NCBI GenBank assembly: GCA_022495995.1 | Contig: JAFEMH010000168.1 | Span: forward strand, 248,001 to 312,000 | Direction of reading: 5' to 3' | Source of the DNA: Adenophora triphylla var. japonica | Taxonomy: Eukaryota; Streptophyta; Magnoliopsida; Asterales; Campanulaceae | DNA: 64,000 bases | Part shown: piece after piece, positions 29,000 to 40,831 of the stretch | Position numbering within the stretch: position 1 is the first letter of the stretch | How the letters are laid out: each line of letters starts with the position of its first letter | Notes under the pieces: generated by a model | Databases searched by the model: none | What the model was told of the DNA's origin: nothing | What the model saw: only the letters and a program-made list of their open reading frames with translations | Position numbers and translations under genes: made by a program

Positions 29000-29481
29000 T
29001 TAACATCTTAAAATATAAACAAGATGAGAGCCTTTCTCATCCACAGCTATCAAAATCCGTCCATCTTTGACCAAGAAAGACAGAGCAAACAAGTTCTCGA
29101 CTGTTTGAGCAAAGGATTTTCTGTTTAATAAGAGTTTTTCCAGTTTCACTGTCCGTATTGTATCTCAGGATCTCAAACATCACAGCCATGTTTGTGACAG
29201 TGTCTGTTTTCCCTTCATTGGTGTTATACTGTTACCTTGTTTTTACTTGTGACCGTATAACACCAGTGAAGAGTAAAACAGGCACTGTCACAAACATGGC
29301 TGTGATGTTTGAGATCCTTAGAGAGAAGAGGACAGTGAAACTGGAAAAATTTCTTATTAAACAGAAAATCCTTTGCTCAAACAGTCGAGAACTTGTTTGC
29401 TCTGTCTTTCTTGGTCAAAGATGAGATAGGGTTTTGATAGTTGTGGATGAGAACGACTCTCATCTTGTTTATAAATGTTAA
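29000..29481. repeat. Near-perfect long inverted repeat (hairpin)
   Basis: Arms of about 230 bp (29000-29229 and 29255-29481) flank a 25-bp spacer. Both arms contain the same blocks, for example CAAACATCACAGCCATGTTT and its complement. A transcript would fold into a long double-stranded RNA. It could be a foldback MITE or a young small-RNA locus. No target duplication is evident. I do not recognise a protein source for the arms. Confidence 0.85.
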
Positions 29482-30144
29482 TTTAATTCATTATTGTAAA
29501 ATTATATATTTTACAACAAAGAATTAATATTTAAAATTATTCACAATAATAATAATTTAAAAAATTATCATAGATATGTGTGTTAATTCATTATTGTAAA
29601 ATAGATGTGTGTGTTAATTCATTATTGAATAGTCGATAGTTGAGATATTTCGATTGCATTCCTATTGCAATTGTTCTCTGAGTGTATACTAAACATAGTT
29701 TATTACATACTGTCGATTCTAATCGATAGTGTTTGATTGACCTAGTCTACGTCGTGCACTTGGAGACCATGGGGTTATGCTGCCGAAATTTCTTGATTTT
29801 CGATTATAAAGCAAGTAGACAAAGTGATATTTGCAATTTATATAATCGTGTATTTCGGTATGGGATAGAAGCCAACCCCAATTCTAAACCTAATGGACAT
29901 GAATTGTCCTTTCATCCTAGGGAATGATATACTTTACAACAAAGAATTAAATATTAATATTTAAAATTATTCAAAATATTAATAATTTAAAAAATGTGAT
30001 AGATGTGTGCGATAGAAGCCAACCCCAATTCTAAACCTAAATGAAGTGTCTTGTTGATTTTAAGTTTGTAATCCAAATTTGGGGAATTGTAATGCGTTAG
30101 TTACATCTAAACTGTTAATATATTATGAAATGCAGGAGTTAATT
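29482..30144. other. AT-rich stretch with short duplications before the CACTA transposase gene
   Basis: TTAATTCATTATTG occurs three times (about 29479, 29584 and 29615). A block containing ACAACAAAGAATTAA is repeated at about 29514 and 29938, and GATAGAAGCCAACCCCAATT at 29864 and 30009. This should contain the left end of the outer CACTA element, but I find no CACTACTAGAA terminus here. Confidence 0.5.
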
Positions 30145-30920
30145 ATGTCTGGAGAAGATCGTAGTTGGATGGATAATCGTAGTAATCCCGGTAGAAGGGG
30201 TGTCAGACCTTAATTCTTAGAAGGTTTAGAACATTTCGTGGAGTTTGCTAGAGCGCATCCCCAGTGCATGCGTGATGATAGGACTATGTGTCCTTGTAAA
30301 AAGTGTAAGAATAGAAAATATCTGAGTGTTGGATAGGTAAAGAAACATGTTTTGGAGGCAGGGTTTGTTGATGGTTACAAGGTATGGGTAGTGCACGGGG
30401 AGCGTTATGTGGTTGAAACAAGTATTCGCAATCATCCTACTGTATCACGTGGTCTGCTAAGGGAACCTGAACATTTGATTGATGAAGAGGAGTCGTCTGT
30501 GGGTTTGGATGATATGGTTCGAAATGCGGCTGGCCCAGAGTTTGATTGGAACCCTAATCCAACAGAGGCGCCAAATCCTGTTGCAAAGAAGTTTATGGAT
30601 TTAATGGACTCTGCAAATGAGAAAATTCATCCTGGTGCAAAGGCTACAAGCAGTTAGAGCAAGTGGTGAGCTTCTAACTATCAAGGCCGATACAAATATG
30701 AGCCAAAGATACTTACGATCGTATCATGTCATGGGGACAATGGATGCTACCCGAAGAAAATAATATGGTTCACAATTTTTATGAGACAAAAAAGTTGGTG
30801 GGGTAGATCGCTCTTGGGTAATAGAAAGTGCACGCGCATGCTAAGCAAAAAAGAATTAGAAGCGGCTAAAATCTATATTCTCCTTAACTGTGCTGAGGTC
30901 GAGGACTACTTGAAGTAAGC
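30145..30920 (+). pseudogene. CACTA transposase remnant (transposase-associated domain plus truncated core)
   Basis: The frame begins MSGEDRSWMDNRS. It has the Cys-rich signature MCPCKKCKN and ends the domain with GFVDGYKVWVVHGE, typical of the N-terminus of En/Spm-type transposases. In-frame stops occur at 30211-30213 and 30334-30336. After FMDLMDSANEKIHPGAK only short pieces of the core remain in shifted frames (NMVHNFYETKKLVG; AAKIYILLNCAEVEDYL). The latter belongs to the C-terminal side, so the DDE core is deleted. Confidence 0.8.
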
Positions 30921-31172
30921 ATTCTTCATTTTGTATTAAGTAATGTTAATCCTAATAACTTTAATATGAACTAAGCAACTTTATGTTCTCCTTGAATGCA
31001 GTTTGTTCGAAGAACAGGCTGGAGACATTGCGCCTGAATTGATTTCAATAAGGACAGACAACGAATTTCCCTCCTGGTTTAATAATTATGTAAATGCCAA
31101 TTCATTAATTCAATATTTTTAATAGAATTTGAAGTATGAGTTTTATACTATCTATGTGTTTTTATTTAGATT

Positions 31173-31940
31173 TTGAACAACCGTAGAGATGCAAAAGTTG
31201 CGAGATTACAAGCATTAGCACACGGTCCGTCCTTAAAAGTGAATGTATATAAGGGATATTTTGTCAATGGCTACGTATTCCACACCGAAGAATATGGCCA
31301 AACGAAATCAACTTGGAATAGCGGGGTCAATCTCAAAGGAAATCTCGATTATTATGGCGTATTGAAAGAAGTTATTGAATTGGAGTACTTTTTTGGAAAT
31401 TATGTAGTTCTTTTCAATTGTGAGTGGCGGGACGCTGAGCGAGGCATTATCAAACATGGCACTTTTGATCTCATTGACTTAAAGCATTTTTCTAGGCATA
31501 ATGGTGATGATGTGTTCATTCTTGCATCTCAAGCACAACAGGTGTATATGACCCCCTACCCCCGTCGATGAAGAGAGTCTAGCGGATGGTGGGCCGTATG
31601 GAAAACCAAAGCAAGAAGCAATTTTGATATACCATTGTGTGAAAAAACTTCTACTTCAAATATTGATTCATCATTAAATGATTGTTATCAGGAAGAGGAA
31701 ATGCCTATACCTCCGATTATTTCCTTGAATGATAATGTCGAGGATGAAACATTAATGGCCGAAAACACCCGTCCACTAGGGGAGGAAGTCACTTTCAATG
31801 AAATCGAGTATGACGATGTGGGGGATGAGGAAGGAGAAGGGTATATATCTGGGTCCGATGATGAAGATGGGGAAAAAGACGATGACGAGGAAACTAGTGA
31901 AGAAGAAATTGAATTTTGTAGTGATACTGATCAAGATTGA
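31173..31940 (+). pseudogene. DUF4216-like exon and acidic tail of the outer CACTA transposase gene
   Basis: An upstream piece (LFEEQAGDIAPELIS, about 31003-31090) leads to a frame with RRDAKVARLQALAHGPSLKV, YFVNGYVFHTEEYGQTKSTW, LKEVIELEYFFGNYVVLFNC and FILASQAQQVYMTPYP. This order is typical of the 3' exons of CACTA transposase genes. A frameshift follows near 31560. A separate frame (31635-31940) gives the usual acidic end (EGEGYISGSDDEDGEKDDDE). Confidence 0.75.
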
Positions 31941-32162
31941 TAGTGAATGAATCAATTTTGCTTTAATTCAGATAATGTTTTGTATATAATGTTTAAATTT
32001 TATAATTGTAGTCTAAACGAATGCTTGCTACTATTTAAATTTTGTAGTGATACTGATCAAGATTGATAGTGAATGAATCAGTTTAGTCTTAATTCAGATA
32101 ATGTTTTATATATAATGTTTACATTTTATTATTGTAGCCTAAATGAATGCTTCCTACTATTT
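31912..32162. repeat. Tandem duplication of about 125 bp
   Basis: The segment from TTTTGTAGTGATACTGATCA to the start of its next copy near 32037 is repeated once with a few substitutions. It covers the last codons and 3' untranslated region of the preceding gene. Confidence 0.8.
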
Positions 32163-33239
32163 AAATTTTGTTCTACTTGATTCATTTTCTATCTACATAT
32201 TTTATATTCTAGTTTAGATATGTCGGGTCGAGGTGGCAATCGTTCAAAGAGAGGGAAGGTTGCGAGTTTTGTGCATCACCTTGTTTCACCAAGGACGGGA
32301 GGAAGGGGTACTACTTCTGGTTCTGAACGTAGTGATGATGGTGTGATCAGTCCAGGTATTGAGAGCTCTAGTGTTCCTATTAGGGAGACTAGTGAACAAT
32401 CCGGGCGGGTTATTTTGGACACAAATATTGATGAGGAAGGAAAAATGAAAATTTCTATCTCTCCCATTGGCCAGTAAGTATTATTTAATTGTAAATGTCA
32501 TATATTTAAATGTCAACTCATTATTTATATTATTTCTATATTATATTTAAAAGCTATACATTGATTCTATTGTCTTTTTATTTGTATATATATTGATATA
32601 TTATTTTTTAATTAATATCTTAATAGGTTTATACATGGTGGTTGTCGAGACCCTGCTCAATGGTTTGGGGATTTATTCAGTGGGTATACTTTTTGAGGAA
32701 TTTTATCCCACACCAAAATCAATATCAAAAGATGTGTACGATATCTGGTATAGCCAGTTTCGGGTAAAATTACTCAATTCTCTTTCCTGTAAAGTTTGTA
32801 GACCAGTCCCCTGTTCATCTTTATGTTCTAATTTACGCTTAATAATTAATTAGCAACAACTATTTTAGTTCCTGTTTATTTAACTACTTTTACTATTTTT
32901 GTAGCACATATATTCATGCCCCGGGTACTCAGACATTCAAATAGAAAAGGCTTTCAAGCAATTAGTTGCTAAGTGATACGCTGGTAAAGTCTATGACATG
33001 AAAAAAAAGTGGCAAAAGGATGGTTTGCCTCCAGCTAATTTCTCGAATAGTGCATGAGAGCAGTGGGAAGCCTATTATTGGACAAGTGAATTTTTTTTTT
33101 AAAAAATCAGAAATAGCAAAGAATAATAGGAACTCATAAGAGGGGCGGGGGAGTGTGCACACAGGAGGATCGATTAACTTTAGCGAGACTTGGTCCCGAA
33201 TGGTAAACTTAATTTACTATCCGTTTGTAAATTAAGCAA

Positions 33240-33600
33240 CACTACTAGAATAAATTAAAATAGGGACGGAAAACTTGGGGCAAATGGGAATGACCAAGGT
33301 TGGTAGCTAAATAGGGACAAACATATTAAAATTAGGGACCGCCAGAATGTCCCCATGATGCACAATAATATTTGCTATCAAAATGAAGATCAACAACAAA
33401 ATAGAGACCAATTTACAAGAATAAATTGAAGTAGGGACTGACAACTTGGGGCAAATGGGAATGGCCAATGTTGGTAGCTAAATAGGGACAAACATATTAA
33501 AATTAGGGACCGTCATAATGTCTCCATAATGCACAATATTATTTGCTATCAAAATGAAGACCAACAACAAAATAGAGATCAACCACTACCATCTTAAATA
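33240..33600. repeat. Left subterminal repeats of the inner CACTA
   Basis: Two copies of a roughly 173-bp unit (about 33251 and 33424) contain AGGGAC...CTTGGGGCAAATGGGAAT and TTTGCTATCAAAATGAAGA. CACTA subterminal repeats are normally transposase-binding regions. Confidence 0.75.
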
Positions 33601-33635
33601 GTTTTATTTATTCAAAAATAAATAAAAAAAAGTAA

Positions 33636-34430
33636 ATGTTATTGTCCGTCCCTCTTTTTTTCTATTATATACTTTCATTTCTTTTAAAATTATTAACTTT
33701 TTTTATATAACTTTTTGTAAAAATTTCCCTACTAACTAACATCTCAAATAGCTTTTTTTTTATTCAAAAAAAAAAAAATTAAAAAAGTAAATACTATTGT
33801 CCTTCCCTCTTTTTTTCTACTATATACTTTCATTTCTTTAAAAATTATTAATTTTTTTTTATATAACTTTTTGTAAAAAATTTCCCTACTAACTAACATC
33901 TCAAATAGTTTAATTTATTAAAAAAAATAAAAAACAATTTAAAAAGTAAATCTATTGTCCGTCCCTCATTTTTTCTATTATATACTTTTATTTCTTTAAA
34001 ATTTATTGTTTTTTATATAACTTTTTGAAAAAAATTTCCCTACTAAATAACATCTCAAATAGTTTTATTTATTAAAAAAAATTAAAAAAATAAAAAAATT
34101 AAATGCTATTGTCCGTCCCTCTTTTATTCTATTATATACTTTCATTTCTTTAAAAATTATTAACTATTTTTATATAACTTTTTGAAAAAATTTCCCTACT
34201 AACTGACATATCAAATAGTTTTATCTATTAATTTTTTTTTAAATTAAAAAAGTAAATGTTATTGTCCGTCCCTCTTTTTTTCTATTATATACTTTCATTT
34301 CTTTAAAAATTATTAAATTTTTTTATATAACTTTTTGTAAAAATTTCCCTACTAACTAACATCTCAAATAATTTTATTTATTCAAAAAAAAAAGTAAATG
34401 CTATTGTCCGTCCCTTTTTTTTTTATTTAT
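33636..34430. repeat. AT-rich tandem array inside the inner CACTA
   Basis: Units of about 145-160 bp start with ATTGTCCGTCCCTC and contain TATATACTTTCATTTC and TTTCCCTACTAACTAACATC. Unit starts are near 33641, 33797, 33953, 34107, 34261 and 34402. Length differences lie mainly in A/T runs. Confidence 0.85.
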
Positions 34431-35676
34431 TTATTATGGGACGGAGGAAATAAAGTCCAACCAAAAGATGACATAATAAACTAAATGACATGAATAACTT
34501 TTTCTTTTAGAAATAAGTTTTATTTTAAATTTGCTGTCTTTTTTAAAAAACAAATTTCCTTTTCCTTTTAAAAATAAATTTTCTTTAAATTTTTTTATAA
34601 ATTTCATCCTATCCAATTTGTTTTTTACTTTTCCCGGTTAACTTTTCCCTATTCCCTCCGAGTATTTTCCCCAAAAATTAATTCCCTCCCCCTAGCTTCC
34701 CAAAACCGCGCAATAACAATTCAATTTGCAGAGAATTCAGGCGCAATAACAATCCAAATTTTCGGAGAATACTCAAAACCTGGCGCAATAACAATCCGAT
34801 TTTACAGTAACCTTCTCTGCGTATAAGGTTCCTTGGCGATTTCTATTCATCAATCGCTGCAACAGCTAGCACAATCACAAAATCAGGTATATTAATCCCC
34901 CTGTATCTCAAATCACATACTTGTAAAACCTAGTAATTGTTCCGTTGACGAAATTGGTGATCCTCTTAACCTAGTAATTGTTCCGTTGACGATTTGCTCT
35001 GTTCAACCACTTCTATTTGATTTTTTTTTCAATGATTGTTCAATTGGTCTTATGTTTATGTGTGTTAAGTTAAGATTGGGTATTCATTACCTCAAATCTT
35101 GCCTATGCATCTCTCTTTTATTTTACTCAATTGTTTGAAAAATCAGGAATACTGTTTTGTTTTTTCTTTTATTTAGGTATTGAGTATTAACAAATTCCTT
35201 TGAGTTCATTGTTTTTATGGGTTTGTGCACTATTGACTAGTTCTAGTTTTGTATATTTTTTGGTGGTTATGGAAACATTTCTACATTTTTCTCTCCTATC
35301 TCTCTTCCCAGTTCTTATGCATTTGACTTCCACCCCATTGTGTGGTGATGTTGAATAATTAGTAATTCTGCTCACTGGGTTTTCATTTATAAGCTTTGCA
35401 TAAACATATCCAGAAGTTCTATCAACCCCAAAACCTCAGAGTCATACAAGTATATCAAGTTATGAGCATATATTTGCTTTTGTGTTGCAAGTTTACTTTT
35501 GTTAGGTTGTTGAGTTGAACACAGGATGGTTTTTAACCAACAATCTGGAGTATCCATTAAGAACCTTCGTTTAAAACTTTACTCTTGTATATGATTGAGC
35601 TGTCTATCCATTAAGAACCTTCGTTTCCTTTCTTGATTTTCTTACTATAATGAAATTGATGTGGATACTTAATCAG
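34431..35676. other. Non-coding part of the inner CACTA, possible captured 5' end of a gene
   Basis: GGGACGGAGGAAATAAAGTC (34438-34457) looks like a MITE-type end. From about 34690, the sequence with three GCGCAATAACAAT blocks and a possible splice donor near 34886 looks like a promoter and 5' untranslated exon. To 35676 the rest looks intronic, with a repeated AACCTAGTAATTGTTCCGTT (34926 and 34966). No frame is convincing. Confidence 0.4.
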
Positions 35677-36144
35677 ATAAACCAAACGGAGAAGGATAAA
35701 GATGTTCTTGCTCAGGCACATGCTATTCCAGCATTACAATTGTTTCCACACCTTCCATCTGTTGTCAATGCTCTAAGTAATCTCCTCGGTGATTCCCAGG
35801 TACCTCTGTTCTCCTTGTACATTTACTTGAAACCTTCCACCTTGTACTTGTGTTTGTGTGCATAGAGTTACAACGTAATACATGTACATGGAGTTGGTGA
35901 ATGGTGATGATATGTAACATAGGGAGTTGTTTCATTCAGTTAGATGATGCAGTAATGTACATTTACTTTAGACATTCCACCATGAACGTGTCATTTACTG
36001 ATGTAGCACACAAACTTGTAGCGTTGATCGATTTTGATTCTGTTTTGCTCTATAAGATGCAATTCTGATTTTTCTTGGGTTGCTAAGGCATTCTGGCGAG
36101 TCTGGATTGAGGCGACATTTGCTCTGGCTAATACTGCATCGGAG
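35677..36144 (+). pseudogene. TAF2: Captured fragment of TAF2 (TFIID subunit 2), two exons
   Basis: Exon 35677-35799 encodes INQTEKDKDVLAQAHAIPAL and continues to SNLLGDSQ. It ends at a GT donor. Exon 36088-36144 encodes AFWRVWIEATFALANTASE between an AG acceptor and a GT donor. Joined in phase 0, these match the conserved region of plant TAF2, the TFIID subunit that contacts core promoters. Only these two exons of a very large gene are present, with intron structure kept. This indicates capture of genomic DNA and not of an mRNA copy. Recognition is from family memory. Confidence 0.75.
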
Positions 36145-36759
36145 GTATGCTGCTCCCTTTACTTCTCCCCTCTACATTTAGATGTTTTCGAGCCTTGGCA
36201 GTTGTGAGCTACATCTGTTTATTTTTGTTTAGTTTACAATTCCTTGCAATGTTTGTTTTTGGTTCCTTACTCTGGTAGATACTTAATTCATCACATCATT
36301 TATCTTAGATGCAATTTTCTGATTTGAAATTTTAATATCAATAATTCCAAGCAACAACAGAGCTAGGGCTTTCACACAATCCAAGCTGGCTAATAAAAAA
36401 ATACTACCAAACATTGAATTGAAGATAAATTACCGTTATCTGCCTGTGTACCCGGCTACCAAACAAGTCCTTAGTGATCACATTATATCATTGCAATAGC
36501 AACTTAGGACATGATACTTGATAAAGCTGAATTCAGTAACTTGAAAAGACGCAATGGACACTCATTTGGGGACTTATATTTTGAAAAGGGACACTCATTA
36601 TAGGACGGAAGTAGTAGCATTTAAGAATCTCTCTTCTACAAGGTATGACTAAAGTGTTTTATTTAACATCAGTATTCTATAACAGCACAATGTCTCAGTT
36701 TTCTTTTGAACACATAGCCAACAGTTCGAACAAACTGAATCAGTCACTTAATTTAAACC
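36145..36759. other. Intron-like spacer in the inner CACTA
   Basis: No gene is seen. A MITE-like end (TAGGACGGAAGTAGTA, about 36602-36617) is present without a recognisable partner. Confidence 0.4.
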
Positions 36760-37047
36760 ATGCCTATGTTGAGAGAGAAATGGATCGAGAAAAAAATCCG
36801 GCCGATTTTTTTACAGGATGATGTTTGGAACCAGTGGTTTGCATGGTGGAATAGTGAAGATTTCAAGAAAATATCTGAGATAAATAAAACAAACAGAGAT
36901 AGTAATGATGGGGCATCTTGTGTGCATACCGGTGGATCTATTAGTTGTGGTGAGCAGTTACATCGCATGATAAGTATTCCCACATTTTGTTCTTATACAA
37001 TGATATATGTACATATATTACATAATTTTCTATTTATTGTGATATAG
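36760..37047 (+). pseudogene. Transposase_24-like fragment inside the inner CACTA
   Basis: WNQWFAWWNSEDFKKISEIN followed by KTNRDSN and HTGGSISCGEQLHRM matches the conserved part of the plant transposase_24 family, as in the outer element (HTGGSIN near 33155). It is probably the remnant of the inner element's own TNPA-like gene, lying between two captured host genes. Only about 70 residues match. The rest of the frame runs into non-coding sequence. Confidence 0.65.
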
Positions 37048-38086
37048 TATGTAACTGTTGTAGACCCTCCTTCACAGTGAGTTTAGATGTGGATTGTCTA
37101 CCCAATATGCAACCAGACCAGTTAGTATTCCAGAAACTGATCTTGCCTTCTCCTATCTCCTAAATGCTATGTTGTTCCAAATTAGGATGAAGCCTGCATT
37201 AACTTTTCTTTGAACTAAATTTTGGAAACAACCTGCTGAAGAAATATATAAATAAACTAGGGAAATTGAGAGTAGTAGCATGTTAATAGTAGTATCAGCT
37301 ACAGAACCTAGTTTACTTCATAATTTTGTTATACGATATTTCAATATTGGTAAACACAAAAACTTTGTACAAACTTTCTAAAGATCGCCTTATAATTGCA
37401 AAAGTGTGATGTCGAAATACGAATGTCTGAAAAGCTAGACTAAGCTATCTTTTGTAAAAGCATAATCCAGTTTTTAGATCAGGGGTCAATCTGTTATTTA
37501 GTGAGATTGTCAATGGAGTCTTAATTGTGATGCCAATATCCTTTTTAGTTAGATTGGTAACGGGAATAGGGTTATTTTTTGCTCTAGAGTATCTATTTTA
37601 CCCTGCATCCCCAACCATTTTGACCAATACCAACTTAGACATAGTACTAATGAAAGATATGAGTGAAGGCAACTTGTATTATGACCTTGATTTGGACCAA
37701 ATTGGATGGTGGAAAAGGTTTGAGATTTGGGGAATGGGTGAAGGGAGTGGTGGTGTTTGAGAGTTTCGTTGAACTCTCAAGTATATGTGGATATGCTATA
37801 GTAAAAAATGGACATACTTTTCATCCATTACTGATAACTTCTTAATACTTTATTGATGCCAATTTGTACTCTATTATTTGTGAATGTTTTGTCATGTGTG
37901 AAAGGATGCCTTGATAAAAGAATTTGCTGACTTGAAACAAATATTTTGTCTCTGTTGCAATTGCAAAATTTATACTTATGGAGTGCCTTCCTAGCCTATT
38001 AATTTATTTCTGAATGGGCTAGCTCTCATTATGTCAGTTCAATTGTAAATTATTAAAGATATTCTCTTCTTTTTTTTTATTCACAG
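37048..38086. other. Spacer before the MYB3R exons
   Basis: Open frames at 37527-37845 overlap and have no recognisable domain, so I do not call them. The first MYB3R exons, which would encode the start of repeat R1, are not seen here. A T-run and AG acceptor (38071-38086) precede the first recognisable exon. Confidence 0.4.
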
Positions 38087-40269
38087 CTGAATGTATTTCT
38101 GGGAGGACGGATGTGCAATGCCTGCATCGCTGGCAGAAGGTTCTTAATCCTGATCTGGTCAAAGGACCTTGGACAAAGGAGGTTGAAGTTGAACTTTATA
38201 TGTTACTCGAGTTGCTCTTGTTTTAGGAAGTAAAGTTTGTGTGATTATTGTTGTGAACTCAGATTGTAATCAGTCAAGTATCATGTTTCTTCAGGAGGAT
38301 GATCGTATTACTGAGTTAGTTCTGAAGTATGGCTGTAAGAAGTGGTCTGTTATTGCAAAGGCTTTACCTAGCCGAATCGAAAAGCAATGCCGGGAGAGGC
38401 AAGTGATACTTTGATACTTCTGCTACTCCTATTAGTATATTAGCATATAAATAGCTTTTGGCCATATTTAATTCAAAGCAAAGATTTAGACCATCTTATG
38501 TTCCTTACCCAAAGCTTTCATCTTGAGTTATTTGTGTGGTAATATTGTTTATGCTGAATAGATGCATGAGTGTAATTTCTGTATGCACAATGAATACAAT
38601 TTATCATTTTAGAGCTCTGATAAATGAATGCTTATTTTTGTTCTTGATCAGGAACAAAAATGGATATTCATTTTTGGGACGAAGGTATTACGGAGTATCA
38701 TATTTGTTAGGGAAAAGATTTTAATCTCATGAAAGTTGAGTCTTCTTTGCATGGAGCCTAAGCTAAATTTATAATTGTTTATATGAGTTCAGTAATCACA
38801 ACAATTTTCCACATTTATCCTTATTATTTCTAAATGAAAAACTTGCAGGTGGCACAACCATTTAGATCCATCCATCAAGAGAGATGCATGGACAGAAGAA
38901 GAGGAGTTGACCCTCAGATATTACCACCAGATATATGGGAACAAGTGGGCAGAAATAGCAATGTTTCTACCCGGAAGGTATTCACCCCTGAATAATCTAA
39001 GTAATTCAGAAAAAACTCTTCACACTTGCTCCCTATTTCCCAAATGAGTACCAAATCTCAGCAATCACATATTGAAATACTTTTAATCTGAGCTCTTACT
39101 TACGAGTGATATAGGGTAAAGTGCTATATTTTGAACTTGTTACTAATGATGCATTAAAGTTGATTATTTCCCATTGAAGATTGCAAAGTTCTGAAGGAAG
39201 TATCACAGAAGAAAGATGAATGCAATACCAATCTTATTAATGTCATTGATATATGGATTGCTTATCACCTGCCAAAATAATTTAAGATCGTTATATCATT
39301 TACTGATTCTGGTGGTCTTCTTTATTTCGGTTTTGACAGGACGGATAATGCTATTAAAAATCACTGGAATTGTTCGTTGAAAAAGAGGATGGATCTAAAT
39401 TTGCCTCCAACTTCTCCGCTGGATATTTCAGGAAGTAGATTATTCGAGTTACACAGTGATACATGTTCAACAGATTTGGCTCTTGGAAATCGTAATTCAG
39501 GTGAGAGCCATATTGAAGCAAAACCTACATCATTAGCAACTTACATATCTCCTGATTCAAGAGTAAATAATATAATAAAGCCACTCAGGGGGATACAATT
39601 TTCGCCAGTCACTTCCGAAATGATGTTTGAATCTCCTAAAAGGTCTAGGATTGATGGAAACAATAGCAAAGATCTCAGATTTGGGAGTCAACCAGAAAGT
39701 TCATTTTTGAGTTTGTCACCTTTAGGATTCACTGGGCACAATCATCAAGTGGGCCCCAATGATGAATGTCATGGGTTCTTGTTTTACGAGCCACCTCATA
39801 TAAAGGATGTCGCCATTCCAATGGAGAATTGCGAGTCTCCGAGTCTCCGAGTACAGATTTTTGTTCCCCTCCGCCTGGGATTCAATTAAGCATCTCTGTT
39901 TGTGGGACCAGTCCAGAGTCTTTGTTAAGGAACTCTGCTATGAGTTATAGAAATACTCCCTCAATCATTAGAAAAAGGACTTCAAGAGTAGCAGGCAATG
40001 TGAATTTTCCAGATTGTCCTTCAACTCCTTTACAAACAAATTTCTCTGCTTGTCATAATGAAAATATCAACAGCTCAGGCTCAGAGATGAAGCTACGTTT
40101 ACATTCTCAGCTTCATAAATCTAAACCATCTGAGAAATCTTTAGGAAGACGTCTGGATTACATATTTGATACGGAGTGGGATCCAATGGCTGTTAGATGT
40201 TGCACACCAAGTTCAGCAACACCGTCGTCAGAAGTTAATTTTGGTACCAGTTTGATGTTGACTCCTTGA
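38087..40269 (+). pseudogene. MYB3R: Captured MYB3R-type cell-cycle transcription factor, 5'-truncated and frameshifted
   Basis: Exons are 38087-38181 (end of R1: RTDVQCLHRWQKVLNP), 38295-38398 (R2: KYGCKKWSVIAKALPSRIEK), 38849-38977 (R3: SIKRDAWTEEEELTLRYY) and 39340-40269 (TDNAIKNHWNCSLKKRM, then the C-terminal region). MYB3R proteins bind MSA elements of G2/M genes. The C-terminal motif SYRNTPSIIRKR and a later LGRRLDYIFDTEWD segment support the MYB3R class. The gene lacks its start and most of R1. Intron 2 starts with GC (38399-38400) instead of GT. An 8-bp tandem duplication, GAGTCTCC at 39833-39840 and 39841-39848, throws the last exon out of frame. Apart from these, exons and introns are well kept, so capture was of genomic DNA and fairly recent. 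Confidence 0.85.
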
Positions 40270-40499
40270 CATCCTTTAGTTAGTGAGCATCCTTTAGAAA
40301 CAAACAATTTTAAATTTATTTTGTAATTAATATGCTCATTTGTTTTGAATGATGTTATTTTGAATTGATAAAGGTATTTTGTTTTTATAAAAGCTTAGTT
40401 TATTGTCCGATTAATTTTATTTTGTGATATTTCTCATTATTGTTAAAATATATATATAATCAGTAAATATAAATATTTTAAAAATAGTTATATTTACTG

Positions 40500-40831
40500 A
40501 TTTTTTTTCCATATTTGGAAACGAAGAGATGGTCCCTAAATTTAAAAATGGAAATCAACAGTTGGGGACGAACATTTTAGGGATGAAAAAATAGGGATGA
40601 ACTGTTTGTGCCAAATTTAAAATTGGTGACCATTTGTTGATCATTAAATGGGGATGGCGTACTCCTATGGCAACCAACAGGTGGTTCCCAAATGGGGATG
40701 AACAGTCTTGGTCAATTTTAGCAACAAAAAATTGGCAACCAAAATGTTGATCCCCAAATAGAAAAATAGGGACGACTTTGTACATTTAGAAACGATTTTG
40801 TCCGTTCTTGATATAATTTATTCTAGTAGTG
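40500..40831. repeat. Right subterminal repeats of the inner CACTA
   Basis: Short repeats of the AGGGATGAA / GGGGACGAAC type, spaced 15-40 bp, lead to the terminal repeat at 40814-40831. They resemble the left subterminal region in composition but not in exact sequence. Confidence 0.6.

Larger units (their letters stand above)
33240..40831. mobile_element. Inner CACTA-type transposon (7592 bp) carrying host gene fragments
   Basis: Perfect 18-bp terminal inverted repeats, CACTACTAGAATAAATTA at 33240-33257 and its complement at 40814-40831, are flanked by a CAA target duplication (33237-33239 and 40832-40834). The insertion lies in an intron of the outer CACTA gene. Inside are subterminal repeats, an AT-rich tandem array, TAF2 exons, a transposase_24-like fragment and MYB3R exons. 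No transposase core is present, so it is non-autonomous. Confidence 0.93.

Noticed and set aside
29158..29424. An 88-codon frame across the hairpin loop
   Set aside because: It spans both arms of the inverted repeat, so the protein would be half sense and half antisense of the same sequence.
37527..37845. Two overlapping frames upstream of the MYB3R exons
   Set aside because: They show no recognised domain and do not encode the missing start of MYB repeat R1.
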